Part shown: in pieces, positions 1 through 10,037 of the stretch
Position numbering within the stretch: position 1 is the first letter of the stretch
Layout: each line of letters starts with the position of its first letter
NCBI GenBank assembly: GCA_958510825.1
Contig: OY294052.1
Location: 2,687,816 to 2,751,815 of the forward strand
Length of the DNA stretch: 64,000 nt
Direction of reading: 5' to 3'
Source: Brachypterus glaber
Lineage: Eukaryota > Arthropoda > Insecta > Coleoptera > Kateretidae
The notes under the pieces: model-generated
Told to the model about the DNA's origin: nothing
The model's input: the letters and a program-made list of their open reading frames with translations, nothing else
The model's database searches: none
Made by a program: the position numbers and the translations under genes

Positions 1-57
1 TATAAATAAGTAGTACTTCCTTATATGTTATATTCTTTTTTTGATATAATGTCTTAA

Positions 58-82
58 ACCATAACCTCTCAAGAGGTTATGG
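58..82. repeat. Short near-perfect palindrome
   Basis: Two 11-base arms (CCATAACCTCT and its complement) are separated by two bases. It would form a tight hairpin. It stands alone in AT-rich sequence and I see no associated gene or element; chance or a decayed element end are both possible. Confidence 0.5.
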
Positions 83-247
83 ATCTTGGAGTAGTTTCTG
101 GTTACACATAATGCTTTTAGTGATAAAGTTATCTTTAATACTTTGTAAATCTTTTCTTCCTTTTTTTTCTTTCAAAATCTGTAAAAGAATGTTTTTAAAA
201 GTTCGCATAAAGCTTTTTTTAGACGTGGCCAGCAGCGGAAATCAGGT

Positions 248-812
248 TATTATACTATTCACTGCGCGTAAGGGCTAGAAAAGTATTATACGGTAGTTTC
301 GAATTTCCCAAAATCGTTAAGAAAACTTCCTAGACAAAAAATTCTTGGATACAAATTTGTTTCATGAAAAAATAAGGAACTTTGTAAATGTCCATCTGTC
401 GGTCTGTCTGTCCGACTGTGTAGACAGATATGTCTGTCCGTCCGATGTTACGATTTTTGTGAACACGATAACTCCAGAACGAATTATCCGATCGACTTGA
501 AATTTTTAAATCCCTATTGTTTTTAAAATAAACCCCAAAAACACAAAAAATGTTGTTTTGTGTTAAACTTAAAAAAAAAATAAAAACATAATTTTCAAAT
601 TTATTATTTATAAATCATTTATTTTTATTTTTCCGTCTTTTATTTTTGTAAAAATCTAAAAAAATATGAAAAAAAAAATTAAAATTATTTTGAAAAAAAA
701 AATTCAAAAAATTTTTATTATAAAAAAATATTTTTTTTGAACTATTTGAGAAAATATATCATCTAATGTAAATAGTATACAATGGAATACGTAGCATTAC
801 ATATCTTTACGG
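248..812 (+). mobile_element. GTCT-bearing element, family B, copy 1
   Basis: The segment matches 47425-47995 in inverted orientation along most of its length. The shared landmarks are an end near TATTATACTATTCACTG, the block TTCTTGGATACAAATTTGTT, an imperfect (GTCT/GTCC)n tract at about 394-445, the phrase ATCGACTTGAAATTTTTAAA, a long A/T-only stretch, and the far end with AATGGAATACGTAGCATTAC. No open frame is preserved, so it is non-autonomous. Insect MITEs carrying hitchhiking (GTCY)n microsatellites are known, and this fits that description. Exact ends and a target duplication were not resolved. Confidence 0.65.
394..445. repeat. Imperfect GTCT/GTCC microsatellite inside family B
   Basis: A run of GTCT/GTCC units is broken by a short GTGTAGACAGATAT interruption. 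The same tract sits at the homologous position in the other B copies (about 47895-47932 and 60766-60815), so it travelled with the element and did not arise here independently. Confidence 0.7.
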
Positions 813-1065
813 CTTGTTTCGTTTTGTGAATATAATCGGGCTAAAGTGGTGTGGGAGGCTTCTCACGTGCCCTTTATGGGCATCTCATCATAACGGTGTA
901 ACTGCAGGCCTGGCGGAGCGCAACTTTTGCATAACTACTCCCAAGAGTGATATTCGAAGCGGTCTCAAAACTTGCTATCGGCTCCTACATCTCTCTTTTG
1001 CACCGGCTCGCTGGTGTTGTTGTATTTCGTGACCGGGCACACAGAAAAACAATTTTAATTTAAAT
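813..1065. other. Locally GC-richer spacer between B and A elements
   Basis: Base composition is visibly higher in G+C than on either side. A 72-codon open frame (814-1032, plus) exists but shows no recognisable motif, and the reverse strand is broken by stops. It may be a piece of unique ancestral DNA or part of an unrecognised element. I do not call a gene. Confidence 0.3.
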
Positions 1066-1597
1066 ACAAACTAGATGAAACGTTGCAAACACCTTGTCAA
1101 AACATCGGCACTATTGTACACTAGAGCCATCTAGTTTGCAAATTTAAAACAAGGTGTTTTGTTTGATTTTAAATTCTGTATCTTTAAAACATTATATTCT
1201 AGCAAAAAACTGTATGTAACTTTTTTTATAGGGCGTAAAAAGAGCTTTTATTTAAAATATAATTTTTTGAAATCGGGTTATAAATATCCAAACCTTTTAC
1301 TGCTTTAAACGCCAATATCTCGAAAACAATGGGTTTTAGGAAAACGTAGTTTATAACATTTTTTGACCAATTTAAAATTATCTTTTATATAAGTATAAAT
1401 TAACCAAATACAATAACAATTGCCTTAATTATAAACAAAAAACGCTAAAAATAGGAGTTTTACCCTATTTTTACCCCCTTACGCCCAATCGTTTACCCCC
1501 AAAATCTAATCAGCTCTTCGGAATACGATAAGAAACAATATGCCAAAAACCGCAAGACGATATCTCATGTAGAAATGGAGTTAGAGAGTTTACACCC

Positions 1598-1629
<32 letters not shown>

Positions 1630-1771
1630 GGACGCAAAATTTTTTTTTTACTGATTTCGACTCAGAATGGTCTAAAACGTCGAGAAATGTGAAAAAAACG
1701 TGGTCAAAGATTTTGACTTTTTGGCGAAGATTTCAATACATCGGCACTCTTAGTAGCAAAAGTGCCGATGT
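1066..1771 (-). mobile_element. GTCT-bearing element, family A, copy 1
   Basis: Read on the minus strand this matches 59970-60679 nearly end to end and 5087-5738 more loosely. The element begins (at 1771) with a hairpin made of ACATCGGCACT and AGTGCCGATGT, carries a (GTCT)n tract (1597-1633), a G-rich block around 1480-1500, and ends near 1102-1112 with a third ACATCGGCACT word followed by a CTAGATG/CATCTAG inverted pair. The outer words are inverted repeats, as in a MITE. No coding capacity is preserved; the 87-codon frame at 1575-1838 simply reads through the microsatellite. Confidence 0.75.
1597..1633. repeat. (CAGA)n / (GTCT)n microsatellite inside family A copy 1
   Basis: About nine CAGA units ending in a CGGA variant. 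The homologous tract in copy 3 (60097-60136) is of similar length, while copy 2 (about 5218-5234) has only about four units, so length varies between copies. Confidence 0.9.
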
Positions 1772-1778
1772 AATAAAC

Positions 1779-1905
1779 AGTACTCGGCGAATTTCCAGTA
1801 CTCGCATAGTTGACTCTAGCGCTGACGCGAGGTTTTAAATATTTACATTTTTATTTATTTTTATCTTTTTTTTAATGATTCCATTTAAACGAGTAAGGTG
1901 GGAAA
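1779..1905 (+). repeat. Interspersed repeat, copy 1 (partner at 19852-20000)
   Basis: The stretch from CGGCGAATTTCCAGTACTCG through the AT-rich run to AGTAAGGTGGGAAAAAAG is found in inverted orientation at 19852-20000. Family A copy 1 abuts it directly, suggesting that A landed at or near its edge. A short echo, CGCCGACTACTG, occurs at about 2160. No coding potential is seen. Confidence 0.6.
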
Positions 1906-2759
1906 AAAGTTATCGATAAATAAAAATTAAAAACTTTTCGTATTCTTAAAAGATAAAAATCGTCTGTTTTTTCTTTGAAAAACACCGATATATATATACA
2001 TATGTATAGTTAATATGTATAGTCAATATTGTTGTATGTAACAAATTAGTCGTCAAATGTTTTGATTTAGTGACCTTTCCCTCATAATTCGGCAAAATTA
2101 TTCCGTAAGCCTATGTTTCTGTGTTTATTTTCAACGTTGATGAGTCATAACTGAGTTTACGCCGACTACTGAAAATAAACGAAACGTACATTTGCATCTC
2201 CAGCGACATATTTTTTATTTTAAAGGTTTAAAGAGTACACTTTTTCATTTAATACCAAATTAAAAAAAAAACTGTCATTTAGATTTTTTTTAAGACTTAA
2301 TAATAATATATTGTACACTATAGTCCGTCCAATTATGCAAGATAGTAGTTTAAAATTCCCGAGATTTTTAAGCTATATCATTGGTTAAAAACTCGTACCT
2401 TTTAACATATAAAATATTGTGACATTTTTTGTCTTTATGAAAATGATTGACGGTCGTTAAAGCTAATAAAAGAAGAGAAAGTTACATAAAAAATGGTTAT
2501 ACTTAATGTTATTTTGTATGGTATTGAAAAAGGTACTTTTTTGGTTTATTCTTCATACACTCACACTAAATTAGCATATTCTACATATTGTACAAACCTA
2601 AATTATATTGAACACAAGGAAAACGTCAAATTTTTAGGTTACAATTACAACTAGGTAAAAAGTCGATTAAAAAATCTGACCGTTTTTTTTTATTTAGTCT
2701 AAATTAACAGATTTTAAAGAGAACAGAACCTTGCATTTTTTTTGCCAAAACGGAGTGTA
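1906..2759. other. No feature recognised
   Basis: AT-rich DNA with stop codons in all frames; only a short ATATAT run near 1990 stands out. Confidence 0.5.
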
Positions 2760-3179
2760 CACGGAAAGAAATTAGTGGGCTCTGCGCTATACATTATAAG
2801 ATATTTGGTTTGGCAAATTATAGTGATTTAAGCTATAGATTATAAGGGACACAATAACTAATAATGTTAAAAATAAATTGGAAACGATTATATATATTAC
2901 AGACACGATTATATTTATTACAAGCACTATTATAAATTTACAGAAATTTTATTATATTATAAAAATTATTAGCACGGACAATAATTAAATCTATTTAAGC
3001 TATAAATGCCATACTATTTGTTATATTTTATTATTCACTAAACAATTAAAGTATTTCATATAAATTTTTACACTGACTGCCATAATTGTAAGAGAAAGCC
3101 TTGTATTTATATAATAAGCGATTATAATTTGCTTGGTATGTGTGTTATAGCGCTCCTAGCTATATATTTTTTTTCCGTG
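2760..3179 (+). mobile_element. TA-flanked MITE, family C, copy 1
   Basis: A 420-bp element bounded by the inverted termini CACGGAAAG and CTTTTTCCGTG-like and flanked on both sides by TA (2758-2759 and 3180-3181). That is the target duplication of Tc1/mariner-superfamily elements. Subterminal inverted words GCGCTATA and TATAGCGC reinforce the ends. Copies at 19120-19544 and 38259-38683 are nearly identical; this one lacks about 7 bases (AACAGTG) near its left end. There is no open frame, so it would need a transposase supplied from elsewhere. Confidence 0.9.
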
Positions 3180-3463
3180 TAATATTTACTTAAATCGAGC
3201 TATTCTTTTTCCCTGTGTTGTTTTATTCTGTGAGCATGCATAACTTTTATTTCTCTATTATTGTGGAATATTGCCTATACGGAAAGACTGGCCATTGCAA
3301 TGAATAGCGGATTGTCCGTAGAATATTAATATGGTTATTTTTGTAATCTTATGTTTCTAAATTCTGATTCTAAACATGATCGGAAATATTTCTTCATCTA
3401 TCTGAACTTGAATATAGACAACTACAAATAAAAAAATTGCTGCTAACAAAATAAAAATAATAA

Positions 3464-3738
3464 CACAGCCACGCAAAAAAAGGTCAAGAAGTCATTCGGA
3501 GACCATTGTATTCGTATGTATTTTGAGGCGCTGAATCCGAATTTGAGGTCAAAATAGAACCTTATCTGGTTAATTTTGGACAAACTAAAGAAACATTATT
3601 CTCGAGTATAAAAATAATGTTTTTTGAGGGTGTGTCCAAAACTAATCGGACCAGGTGTAATTTGGATCCAGCGCCTCAAAAAACATAGGAATACAATGGC
3701 CTCCGAAAGAGTTCTGGACCTTTTTTTATGTGGCTGTG
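3464..3738 (+). mobile_element. Foldback MITE, family Q, copy 1
   Basis: The ends CACAGCCACGC and GTGGCTGTG are inverted repeats that continue inwards over most of the element: GAGGCGCTGAATCCGAATTTG on the left pairs with the matching right-arm sequence. TA follows the right end. A second copy lies at 46440-46765. A 72-codon minus-strand frame starting inside it has no family resemblance and is not called. Confidence 0.8.
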
Positions 3739-4154
3739 TAATTTTGGAGAACTAATATCGGGTCGACGATATATTAATAAAAATTTCTTATGATAATTTG
3801 GTATAGCCTGAATGTCTTTTGATCTAAAATTAGACTGCGGTATATTAAAACAAAAATTTAAAAGAAAATTGCCAATCAAAAAGTTCTCGGTCATATTCAG
3901 TAGGATCTACTTTTAAAGACGTAATTTATGCCGAGGAATCTTTATGAATTGCTCATTTCATATGCAATAAAATTCGAAGAGATAAAATTGATTAATGCCT
4001 TCTTTCTAACGTTAAGAAAAAACTTTTTTTTATCGGAAAGAAAACTAGTGGATTTAGAGTTTTGCATTTTCAACTGAATATTATTGCTAAATGCATATTC
4101 TTATATATTTCAGTGAGTTTAATTTTTATAGTGAAAACTACCCAATCAGCCTAA
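3739..4154. other. No feature recognised
   Basis: AT-rich sequence without repeats or frames I can recognise. Confidence 0.4.
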
Positions 4155-4358
4155 CTGGTATGGGTACCGGGTCATAGTGGAATTCCCGGAAACGAGAAGG
4201 CAGATGAACTTGCAACACTCGGATCAGGGATGGCCTGCACCGGGCCGGAAAAAGTCCAAACTATATTGGGTGTTACAAGGAAGCAGGTAAAGACCGCTCT
4301 CGATGAGCGGGCTTATATCTTTTTTCAGTGTTGTGAGGAAATTCCCTTCTTTTATTAA
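4155..4358 (+). pseudogene. RNase H-domain fragment of a non-LTR retrotransposon
   Basis: The plus frame starting at 4155 reads about 67 codons to a stop at 4356. Its first 20 residues contain WVPGHSGIPGNEKADELA, the C-terminal motif of the RNase H domain carried by Jockey/R1/I-type insect non-LTR retrotransposons, including the Asp that belongs to the catalytic set. About 35 further residues are plausible for the linker, then it runs into AT-rich sequence and a stop. A stop codon (4152-4154) precedes it, and no RT is found upstream, so it is a detached fragment. It is locally GC-richer than its surroundings, as expected for relatively young TE coding DNA. Confidence 0.8.
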
Positions 4359-5086
4359 ATAAAATGGTTTATGAAATTTATATTAAAAGAAAACTTGAAA
4401 ATTTCAGTTATACCTAATAGAAAAAACAGAATTATATTTTTCACATCGGATTTTTTTTTAATTTACTGCGTTTCTAGTTTTTATTGGGTTTTCTTTTAGG
4501 GCAAAGTATCTTTGTTTAAGTGCTTAATTGTTATTTGAAATATCCGTGGAGGTATTTTTAAATTAACCTATTTTTCAAGGAAAAATTCTTTTTCTCAAGA
4601 AATATCTAAAATTCCATCTATGGTGGAATGTAATGAAATGGAATGGGTTATTCCTTTATAAATTGTATGCATGATTTTGCAAAAAGGAAACTTTCAAAAA
4701 ATAAACGCTTGAAGAATTTCAAATATATTTTTTTTGTGGATTTACTCTAATGCGTAAAGTTTGAATGGGAAAAGCTCCTTGTAATTTAATTTTTATTTAA
4801 ACAGGTTGTTTACTAAATAATACAAAGACTAAAGGAACAAGAGATTTTGTGTCAACATTTTGCGAGACATTTTACTTTTTTTGTCAATGTTGACGCAATA
4901 TAATATTGCGTTTATAGAGCTATGGCACAGAAAAAAGTATGTCTGTCGATAAAGAAGCATTTTTGACACTGGTTTACTTATAAAAAAAACAATTTAGATT
5001 TATTCACATATGATATTATATATGAGCAATTTAATACTTTCCATATATTTTTCCACGCTTACTTCCTAGGTGCAATGATTTTTATT
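4359..5086. other. No feature recognised
   Basis: AT-rich DNA; a short self-complementary stretch near 4610-4650 is too weak to call. Confidence 0.4.
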
Positions 5087-5738
5087 ACATCGGCACTACT
5101 AAGAATGCCGATGTATTGAAATCTTCGCCGAAAAGTCAAAATCTTTCTTTGACCATGTTTTTTTCAGATTTTTCGACGTTAAAGACCTTCCTGAGTCGAA
5201 ATCAGTAAAAAAATTGGCGTCTGTCTGTCTGTCTGGGTGTAAACTCCATTTCTAAAAAGGATATCGACAAGCGTTTTTTTGAATATTTTTTTTATCATAT
5301 TTCGAAGAGCTGATTAGATTTTGGGGGTAGGGTGTAAGAAGTATGTGGTAAAACGCCTATTTTTATCGTTTTTTGGTTATAATTATTATTGTATTTTATT
5401 ATTTTTATTATTTAGTACTTATGTGTAAAAAGTTTTTTTTTTAAATTGCTCAAAAAATATTTTTTCCTAAAATACATTGTTTTCGGGATATTAGCGTTTA
5501 ACGCAGTAAAATGTTTTTTTAGTATATCTCACTTATTTTTAAACCGATTTCAAAAAATTATGTTTCAAGTTAAAGCTCTTTTTAAGCCCCACAAAAAATG
5601 TCATATACTGTTTTGGCTAGAATATAACGTTTTGGAGATACAGACTTTCAAACATTACTAAATTCACACAACTTCCTATTTCATAACGTTTTAAGCTAGT
5701 GCCTAGTGCCGATGTTTTGACAAGGTGCTTGCAACTGT
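5087..5738 (+). mobile_element. GTCT-bearing element, family A, copy 2
   Basis: It begins with the ACATCGGCACT / ATGCCGATGT hairpin, followed by the A-family order: CTTCGCCGAAAAGTCAAAATC, a short (GTCT)n tract (about 5218-5234), TAAACTCCATTTCT, the GATTAGATTTTGGGGGT block, and the terminal AGTGCCGATGTTTTGACA word at 5705. It is more diverged than copies 1 and 3 and has a shorter microsatellite, so it is probably an older insertion. The 71-codon frame at 5446-5661 lies wholly inside it and is not a gene. Confidence 0.75.
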
Positions 5739-5979
5739 TCAGCTGGGGTTTTAATAATAATAAAAAACGGCGAGATTATATACCCTCAATCTCGGTTTTA
5801 TTGGTATCCTGGGTTTTTGGATACATCACGCTAGGCATTTTGCGACTTCTGCACACGCACGGAAGGCATGCGGTTTTATATTCATAATTCTTATTGTATT
5901 TTTAAACAGGCCGTAAAGTTTTATGGTTATATAGTTGCTTTGAATTTCTTGGTTTAAAGCTGAGAACAGAAAAAAACCT
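5739..5979. other. No feature recognised
   Basis: Ordinary spacer sequence with a slightly GC-richer patch near 5840-5870. Confidence 0.3.
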
Positions 5980-6675
5980 TTTTTTTTAGTGGATAATAGT
6001 ATATTCTATAACTAGTAGCCTATATTCTGCGCGAGCGGAAAGTTTGTCATAAGAGCCGGTAAGCGGTCCCGCGAGCGTGTTGTAGATTATACTTTTTCTT
6101 CGACTGCAAATATGAAACACTGTATGGCTTTAAAATGCGGACAAGGTTAAAAACAATGTTTTTTGTGACTCGTCATTGTAAATGCAACAAAACACATATT
6201 TTTAAATAAAGCAATTAATGTTATTTTATAATTTTATCAAATCAGTACTTAAAAAAGATTTTTATTTAATTTTAGCACATATTTACAAATTATAATGCAA
6301 CAATTGAAGGTTATGTCAGATTGTTGTGACAGATATCAGGTTTAAATATTGAACAATAGATGGAGCAGTTTGAATTTTTTGAACTAAATTGATAAAAAAC
6401 TGGTCAAATATTAAGAAAAAGTAATAAACTTTATGTAATTTTAACGCAAAACTTTAAATTGCATTAAATTATTCAATATTTCATGGTAAAATATATAAAT
6501 TTTTGCTAATTTTGGTACAGTTTTCTTTACTTTTATAAACAAGAGATGTTACTACATGTGCTCATTCTAACACTTGATACGGAATATTCATACCGTATCT
6601 GGAGCTAGAATGGATTCATTCTGTGTTTGAAAAGTGTTTGTATTTGCTTAAATTCTAAAGCAGTCATAGGAAAAG
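5980..6675 (+). repeat. Long interspersed repeat J, copy 1
   Basis: Nearly 700 bp match 20995-21705 in inverted orientation. Landmarks in order are TATTCTATAACTAGTA, a GC-rich hairpin core (GCGCGAGCGG with a partner GCGAGCG), TTCGACTGCAAATATGAAACA, a long AT-rich middle, the palindrome GATACGGAATATTCATACCGTATC around 6577-6600, and AGAATGGATTCATTCT. In this copy the GC-rich hairpin has lost part of its right arm. No open frame is conserved between the two copies, so it is a non-autonomous element or a duplicated segment of unknown class. Confidence 0.75.
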
Positions 6676-7217
6676 GATATTCTCAAGTGATCATAGCGTT
6701 TTTTTATATATCCAAATGGATACTCAGGTCTAACGAAGCCACTTCGATCGAATTTTTTTTTTTTTACATTTTGAAATCGATTTATTGTATTATATATGTT
6801 GATTATATTTCATAAGACACACAAAAACTTTATTTAATTAATATACAGGTCTATCCAAAATTTTTTTCTGTAGGACCATTTTTGAAAATTTTGGAAAATG
6901 CTAAACTACCGTATAATTATTCTAGCGCAGCCGATGTGAATAATATAATAAGAACGATTTTATCGACATACAATATTTTTATCTAGACCAGTTTATAGTG
7001 TAAATATAGCCTGTGTTGACTCTCATTTACGTTATTAGTATAAATATGGACTTCACAAAGATCCGTTTATGTAAAATTATGATTAGTACTGAATTTAGTT
7101 AAGCGTAATATTTTAATCAGATGAAGTGCATGCACAGTGGTCCTCAATGAGGTTTAAGACCGATGAAATTTTCAGTCCAAGATATGCTATAGTAGGCTAT
7201 TGTGACAGTAGGCTAGT
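6676..7217. other. Spacer with a decayed family B end
   Basis: Around 6900-6952 the words CTACCGTATAATTATTCTAG and GTGAATAATATAATAAG echo the terminal part of family B (compare 255-297). The rest is AT-rich without recognisable content. Confidence 0.35.
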
Positions 7218-7440
7218 CACAGAAAAAAAGGATTCCTTGAACCAAGGACACGTGTCGTTCGATATGTTCAAAGCCATATTCTCTTGTTTCAAGGCTAACA
7301 TTTCTTTAGACCAAAGCACGAGTTCCGCGCTCTTTATTCAAGGACTTTGTTTTAGAAAAATGCTAGCGTTAAAAGAAGAGAATATGGCTTTGAACATATC
7401 GAAAGACACGTGTCCTTGGTTTAAGGAATCCTTTTTTTCT
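7218..7440. mobile_element. Foldback element E, copy 1
   Basis: This is one long inverted repeat. The left arm (CACAGAAAAAAAGGATTCCT, then GGACACGTGTC, GATATGTTCAAAGCC, TTCTCTTGTTTCAAGGC) is mirrored by the right arm. The loop is short and centred near 7325. The terminal CTGTG on the right is replaced by a TTCTTTGG-like sequence, so the right tip is damaged. The 118-codon frame that spans it exists only because both arms happen to stay open; similar frames recur in other E copies. Confidence 0.85.
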
Positions 7441-8102
7441 TTGGATAGCGTATCATTACAACATGAGCATATTTTTGATTAAAAATTTATGTGCGCTGCA
7501 GAAAATTAGTTCCGTCCGTTAATTCACTTTTTTTGTATGATTTTCATTTGTTTATTAAAATAATACAAGTGAGAAAAAAAGCACTTTTGTTCTAAATCGT
7601 CTCTTAACAGAGCTATACTGTAAAAAATGTTTCCTGAAAATTAATTACTGGCTATCGGTACTAGAATTTTAAAAGAAAATTGTAAAATTTTGCCGAATTT
7701 AATTGCGTATATAGTACCTACATGCAGTCCACTGTATGTCTTACCTACCAAGGAGGCTGTGTTTGGGCGTAAGTACAAAAATTCTTTTAAAAAGAATAAA
7801 GAACATATTCATATTTTATTGCTGATACTACTTGAAAACTTTTTAGTTTTAACTTTAGTTTACTTCAGAATTTATTGTTTGAATATAAAATATTACCATC
7901 TTATCAAATTGAATGCCTGCGAACGAAAATTTACAAAACAAGTAAAATAAAAGTCTGTACACCTTTAAAACTTTTTTAAACTTTTTCAGGTTATTGCTAC
8001 TATTTCTATTATCTCTGATAAAAGAGTTGGAAATGTAAAAGACCACAATTTATTTAAAATATTTAAAATAATCAAATTATTTATCTCAATATTTTTAATC
8101 AT
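7441..8102. other. No feature recognised
   Basis: AT-rich sequence. Two overlapping short frames on opposite strands (7690-7950 and 7855-8046) show no motif. TATACTGTAAAAAATG near 7615 resembles a decayed left end of the element family seen complete at 51020-51263. Confidence 0.35.
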
Positions 8103-8158
8103 AACTTCCTATTTCCTATACATTTGTAACTGAATATTTAGTTTACTTTTTACACTGT
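8103..8158 (+). repeat. Right-end fragment of the 51020-51263 element family
   Basis: The stretch CATTTGTAACTGAATATT through CTTTTTACACTGTG closely matches the right terminal arm at 51218-51263. Only one arm is convincing here. Confidence 0.5.
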
Positions 8159-8809
8159 GGACGCCTTCGCCAAAATTTGAAATAACGCAGTCCTGCATCC
8201 AAGTTGTTTTTTGGGGGTTTATATTTGTTTTGTATAGTTAACGCCAAATATAATAGAAAGTTAACATTTGAAACACATTAAAATGAGTAGTAGACATTCT
8301 GATTTGAGGAATGGTGTCAATATACCATGATATGCGCCAGAAAAAATGTTCGCTGCTAAAAAATATTCTCTTATATTTGTGGCGTCCACTATACTTAGCA
8401 TTTACTTTAAAGAGTTTTTCCTCAACACATCGCCCGTCCGTCTACAGGCGTAAACCAAAACCAAAATCTAAGAATTTAATTTTATTAAAAATAGGTGCGT
8501 TGGAAGCATATTCATTTTATTAAGGATCGCCCTAGTGTTCATGTAGACAGTTGACAGTAAATATTAACTCTGTTTAATTTGATTTATCGTCGGGAAAACA
8601 AGCAAGAAAAACAAGCGAGCAACAGTTGAGAGAACGATAAATATAACTCGACAGGCATCAAACCGTCACATGGGAGTTTTAATTGAACGATCGTAACGTC
8701 CAATGTATTCTTGTCATATGACCTAGGTGATACGTAAACAAGTTAACGTTAGGGTGTATGTACGTTGAATACTGTATGTGTAAAGGATGTCTCTTCATAT
8801 GACCTATAC
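8159..8809. other. No feature recognised
   Basis: Ordinary AT-rich spacer. ACGCCTTCGCCAAAATTTGA at about 8161 resembles part of the SINE body described at 59037, but it is too short to call. Confidence 0.35.
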
Positions 8810-9147
8810 TTTTTGTTGTACATATCAATGACATAATATCATCAGTAAACTGAAGACGATACAAATCTAATAATAAAAGCAAAGACTTTTACGGATCTGC
8901 GAAACAGATTTAAAGTTACAGTAAAATATATTCTTAAATGTTTTTTTTTTTAAATAAACTTATCCTGAATAAAGATAAAACAAATATCATGTTTTTTAAA
9001 ACCTCTAGATCAAACTTCATAATACCAAATATAACAAAATTTCTACGCATTTTTCTGGATGAAAACTTTAACTGGAATTTACATCTAGAAAAGGGTGGCA
9101 AACATTTAAAGAAAATCGTATTCCGAAATTTTTACATAAAATTTTAA
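8810..9147 (+). pseudogene. Decayed reverse transcriptase fragment (non-LTR type)
   Basis: Two pieces in different frames fit the order of a CR1/Jockey-type RT. Around 8815-8850 a frame reads INDIISSVN, which resembles the INDL stretch just ahead of the catalytic FADD motif; that motif itself is missing. From 8962 an open frame reads LNKDKTNIMFFKT and then TKFLRIFLDENFNWNLHLE, matching the LN-KT-F and KFLG---D--L-W--H pattern after the catalytic loop. The region between is deleted or scrambled. It is short, lacks the catalytic site and cannot be functional. Confidence 0.6.
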
Positions 9148-9188
9148 AATTTTAATTAATTAATTAATTAAAATGTTTATGTATAATA

Positions 9189-9515
9189 GTTATTTATGGT
9201 ACTAGTGGGTAAAGTAAGATATTGCCCATGAGAAAATTATCCTGCGAGGCGTCAGCCAAGCAGGTTAATTTTTGAGAGGGCAATATCGGTTTACCCATGA
9301 GTGCCATACAAGGTTTTATCCAATAAATAGCTTAGGAATTCATATTTTTATTAAAAATTTTAATGACATTTACAATAAAATAATTTGACAGTTGAGTGGG
9401 TAAAATAAATAATTATCCACTCAATAAAGTAAAAGCCGCGCGGGAGTTATTATTGAGTTTTTCTATTTAAAATAAAGCTGGTACTTGTCTTATTATCTGT
9501 ATGTATTGGATAAAA
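9189..9515 (-). mobile_element. Multi-hairpin element D, copy 1
   Basis: Matches 29453-29780, 35551-35888, 39098-39342 and 44088-44420. Three hairpins can be drawn. One is a roughly 95-base stem from TGGGTAAA-type and GATATTGCCC words closing on AGGTTAATTTTC (here 9206-9300). A second is built from TTGAGTGGGTAAA and its partner TTATCCACTCAA. A third has arms ACTCAATAATAAC and its mirror around a short GC-rich loop. An internal TATTGGATAAAA also mirrors the element's TTTTATCCAATA end. There is no coding capacity. The class is unclear; a target duplication could not be fixed. Confidence 0.8.
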
Positions 9516-9858
9516 ACATTTACCTTTTCAATATTAAGGCATCACTATTTTTGCAAGTAGTTATACCATTATAACTATAAATGTTGCAGCTCACGGTTAA
9601 TGTATGTTTGAATACACCCTAAACCATATACGCTACTTAATAAGTGATACTTATACCCTCGTAGGCCATTTATGAACATTAACACCCGTGACACTAAGCG
9701 CCATATAACCTGAAATTAATGGTGTAGGTCAGTGTGCCACTTCCTGCCCTGATGGCCGCGCAACAATGAGTCGGGATGGGTCCGGACGGGCGCTGAGTAG
9801 TTATGTGTGTCCGCATATCCATCACCTAATTTAAATATATTACCTATGAGTTTATATA
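9516..9858. other. GC-richer spacer, no feature recognised
   Basis: Positions 9700-9820 are visibly richer in G+C than the surroundings (for example GCCACTTCCTGCCCTGATGG). No open frame of note; it might be unique ancestral sequence. Confidence 0.3.
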
Positions 9859-10037
9859 CAGGGTGGGTTTTATTTATGTCCACCCCAAAATGCACTGTGT
9901 GCTGAGAAGAAGAATATTTTAATTTAGGAAATCACTAGGGCTTATATAAGATATTTTCTATACCTGGAAAATAAAATGGCGGATCGAATGAAAATTAATC
10001 TTAATTTTAGGGGTGGACTTAAATAAAACTCACCCGG
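9859..10037. mobile_element. TA-flanked foldback with CAGGGTG / CACCCGG ends, 179 bp
   Basis: The left end CAGGGTGGGTTTTATTTATG and right end TTAAATAAAACTCACCCGG are inverted repeats that continue through the GTCCACCCC/GGGGTGGAC words. TA lies directly outside both ends. This is the layout of a small Tc1/mariner-type MITE. It has no coding capacity. Confidence 0.8.

Noticed and set aside
1575..1838. 87-codon frame with a QTDRQTDRQTDR stretch
   Set aside because: It is a translation of the CAGA microsatellite inside element A, not a protein repeat.
7126..7482. 118-codon open frame
   Set aside because: It lies across both arms of foldback E. The same peptide text (MLALK-ENMALNISKD) reappears in other E copies at 22376 and 25138 only because the arm is homologous; no initiation context or family match.
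9157..9174. TTAA-rich run as a piggyBac target
   Set aside because: A simple TTAA repeat without flanking CCC/GGG termini of a piggyBac element.
9189..9515. Element D as a Helitron
   Set aside because: Hairpins are present, but there is no CTRR end after a 3' hairpin and no clear insertion between A and T with 5' TC at the same boundary in all copies.
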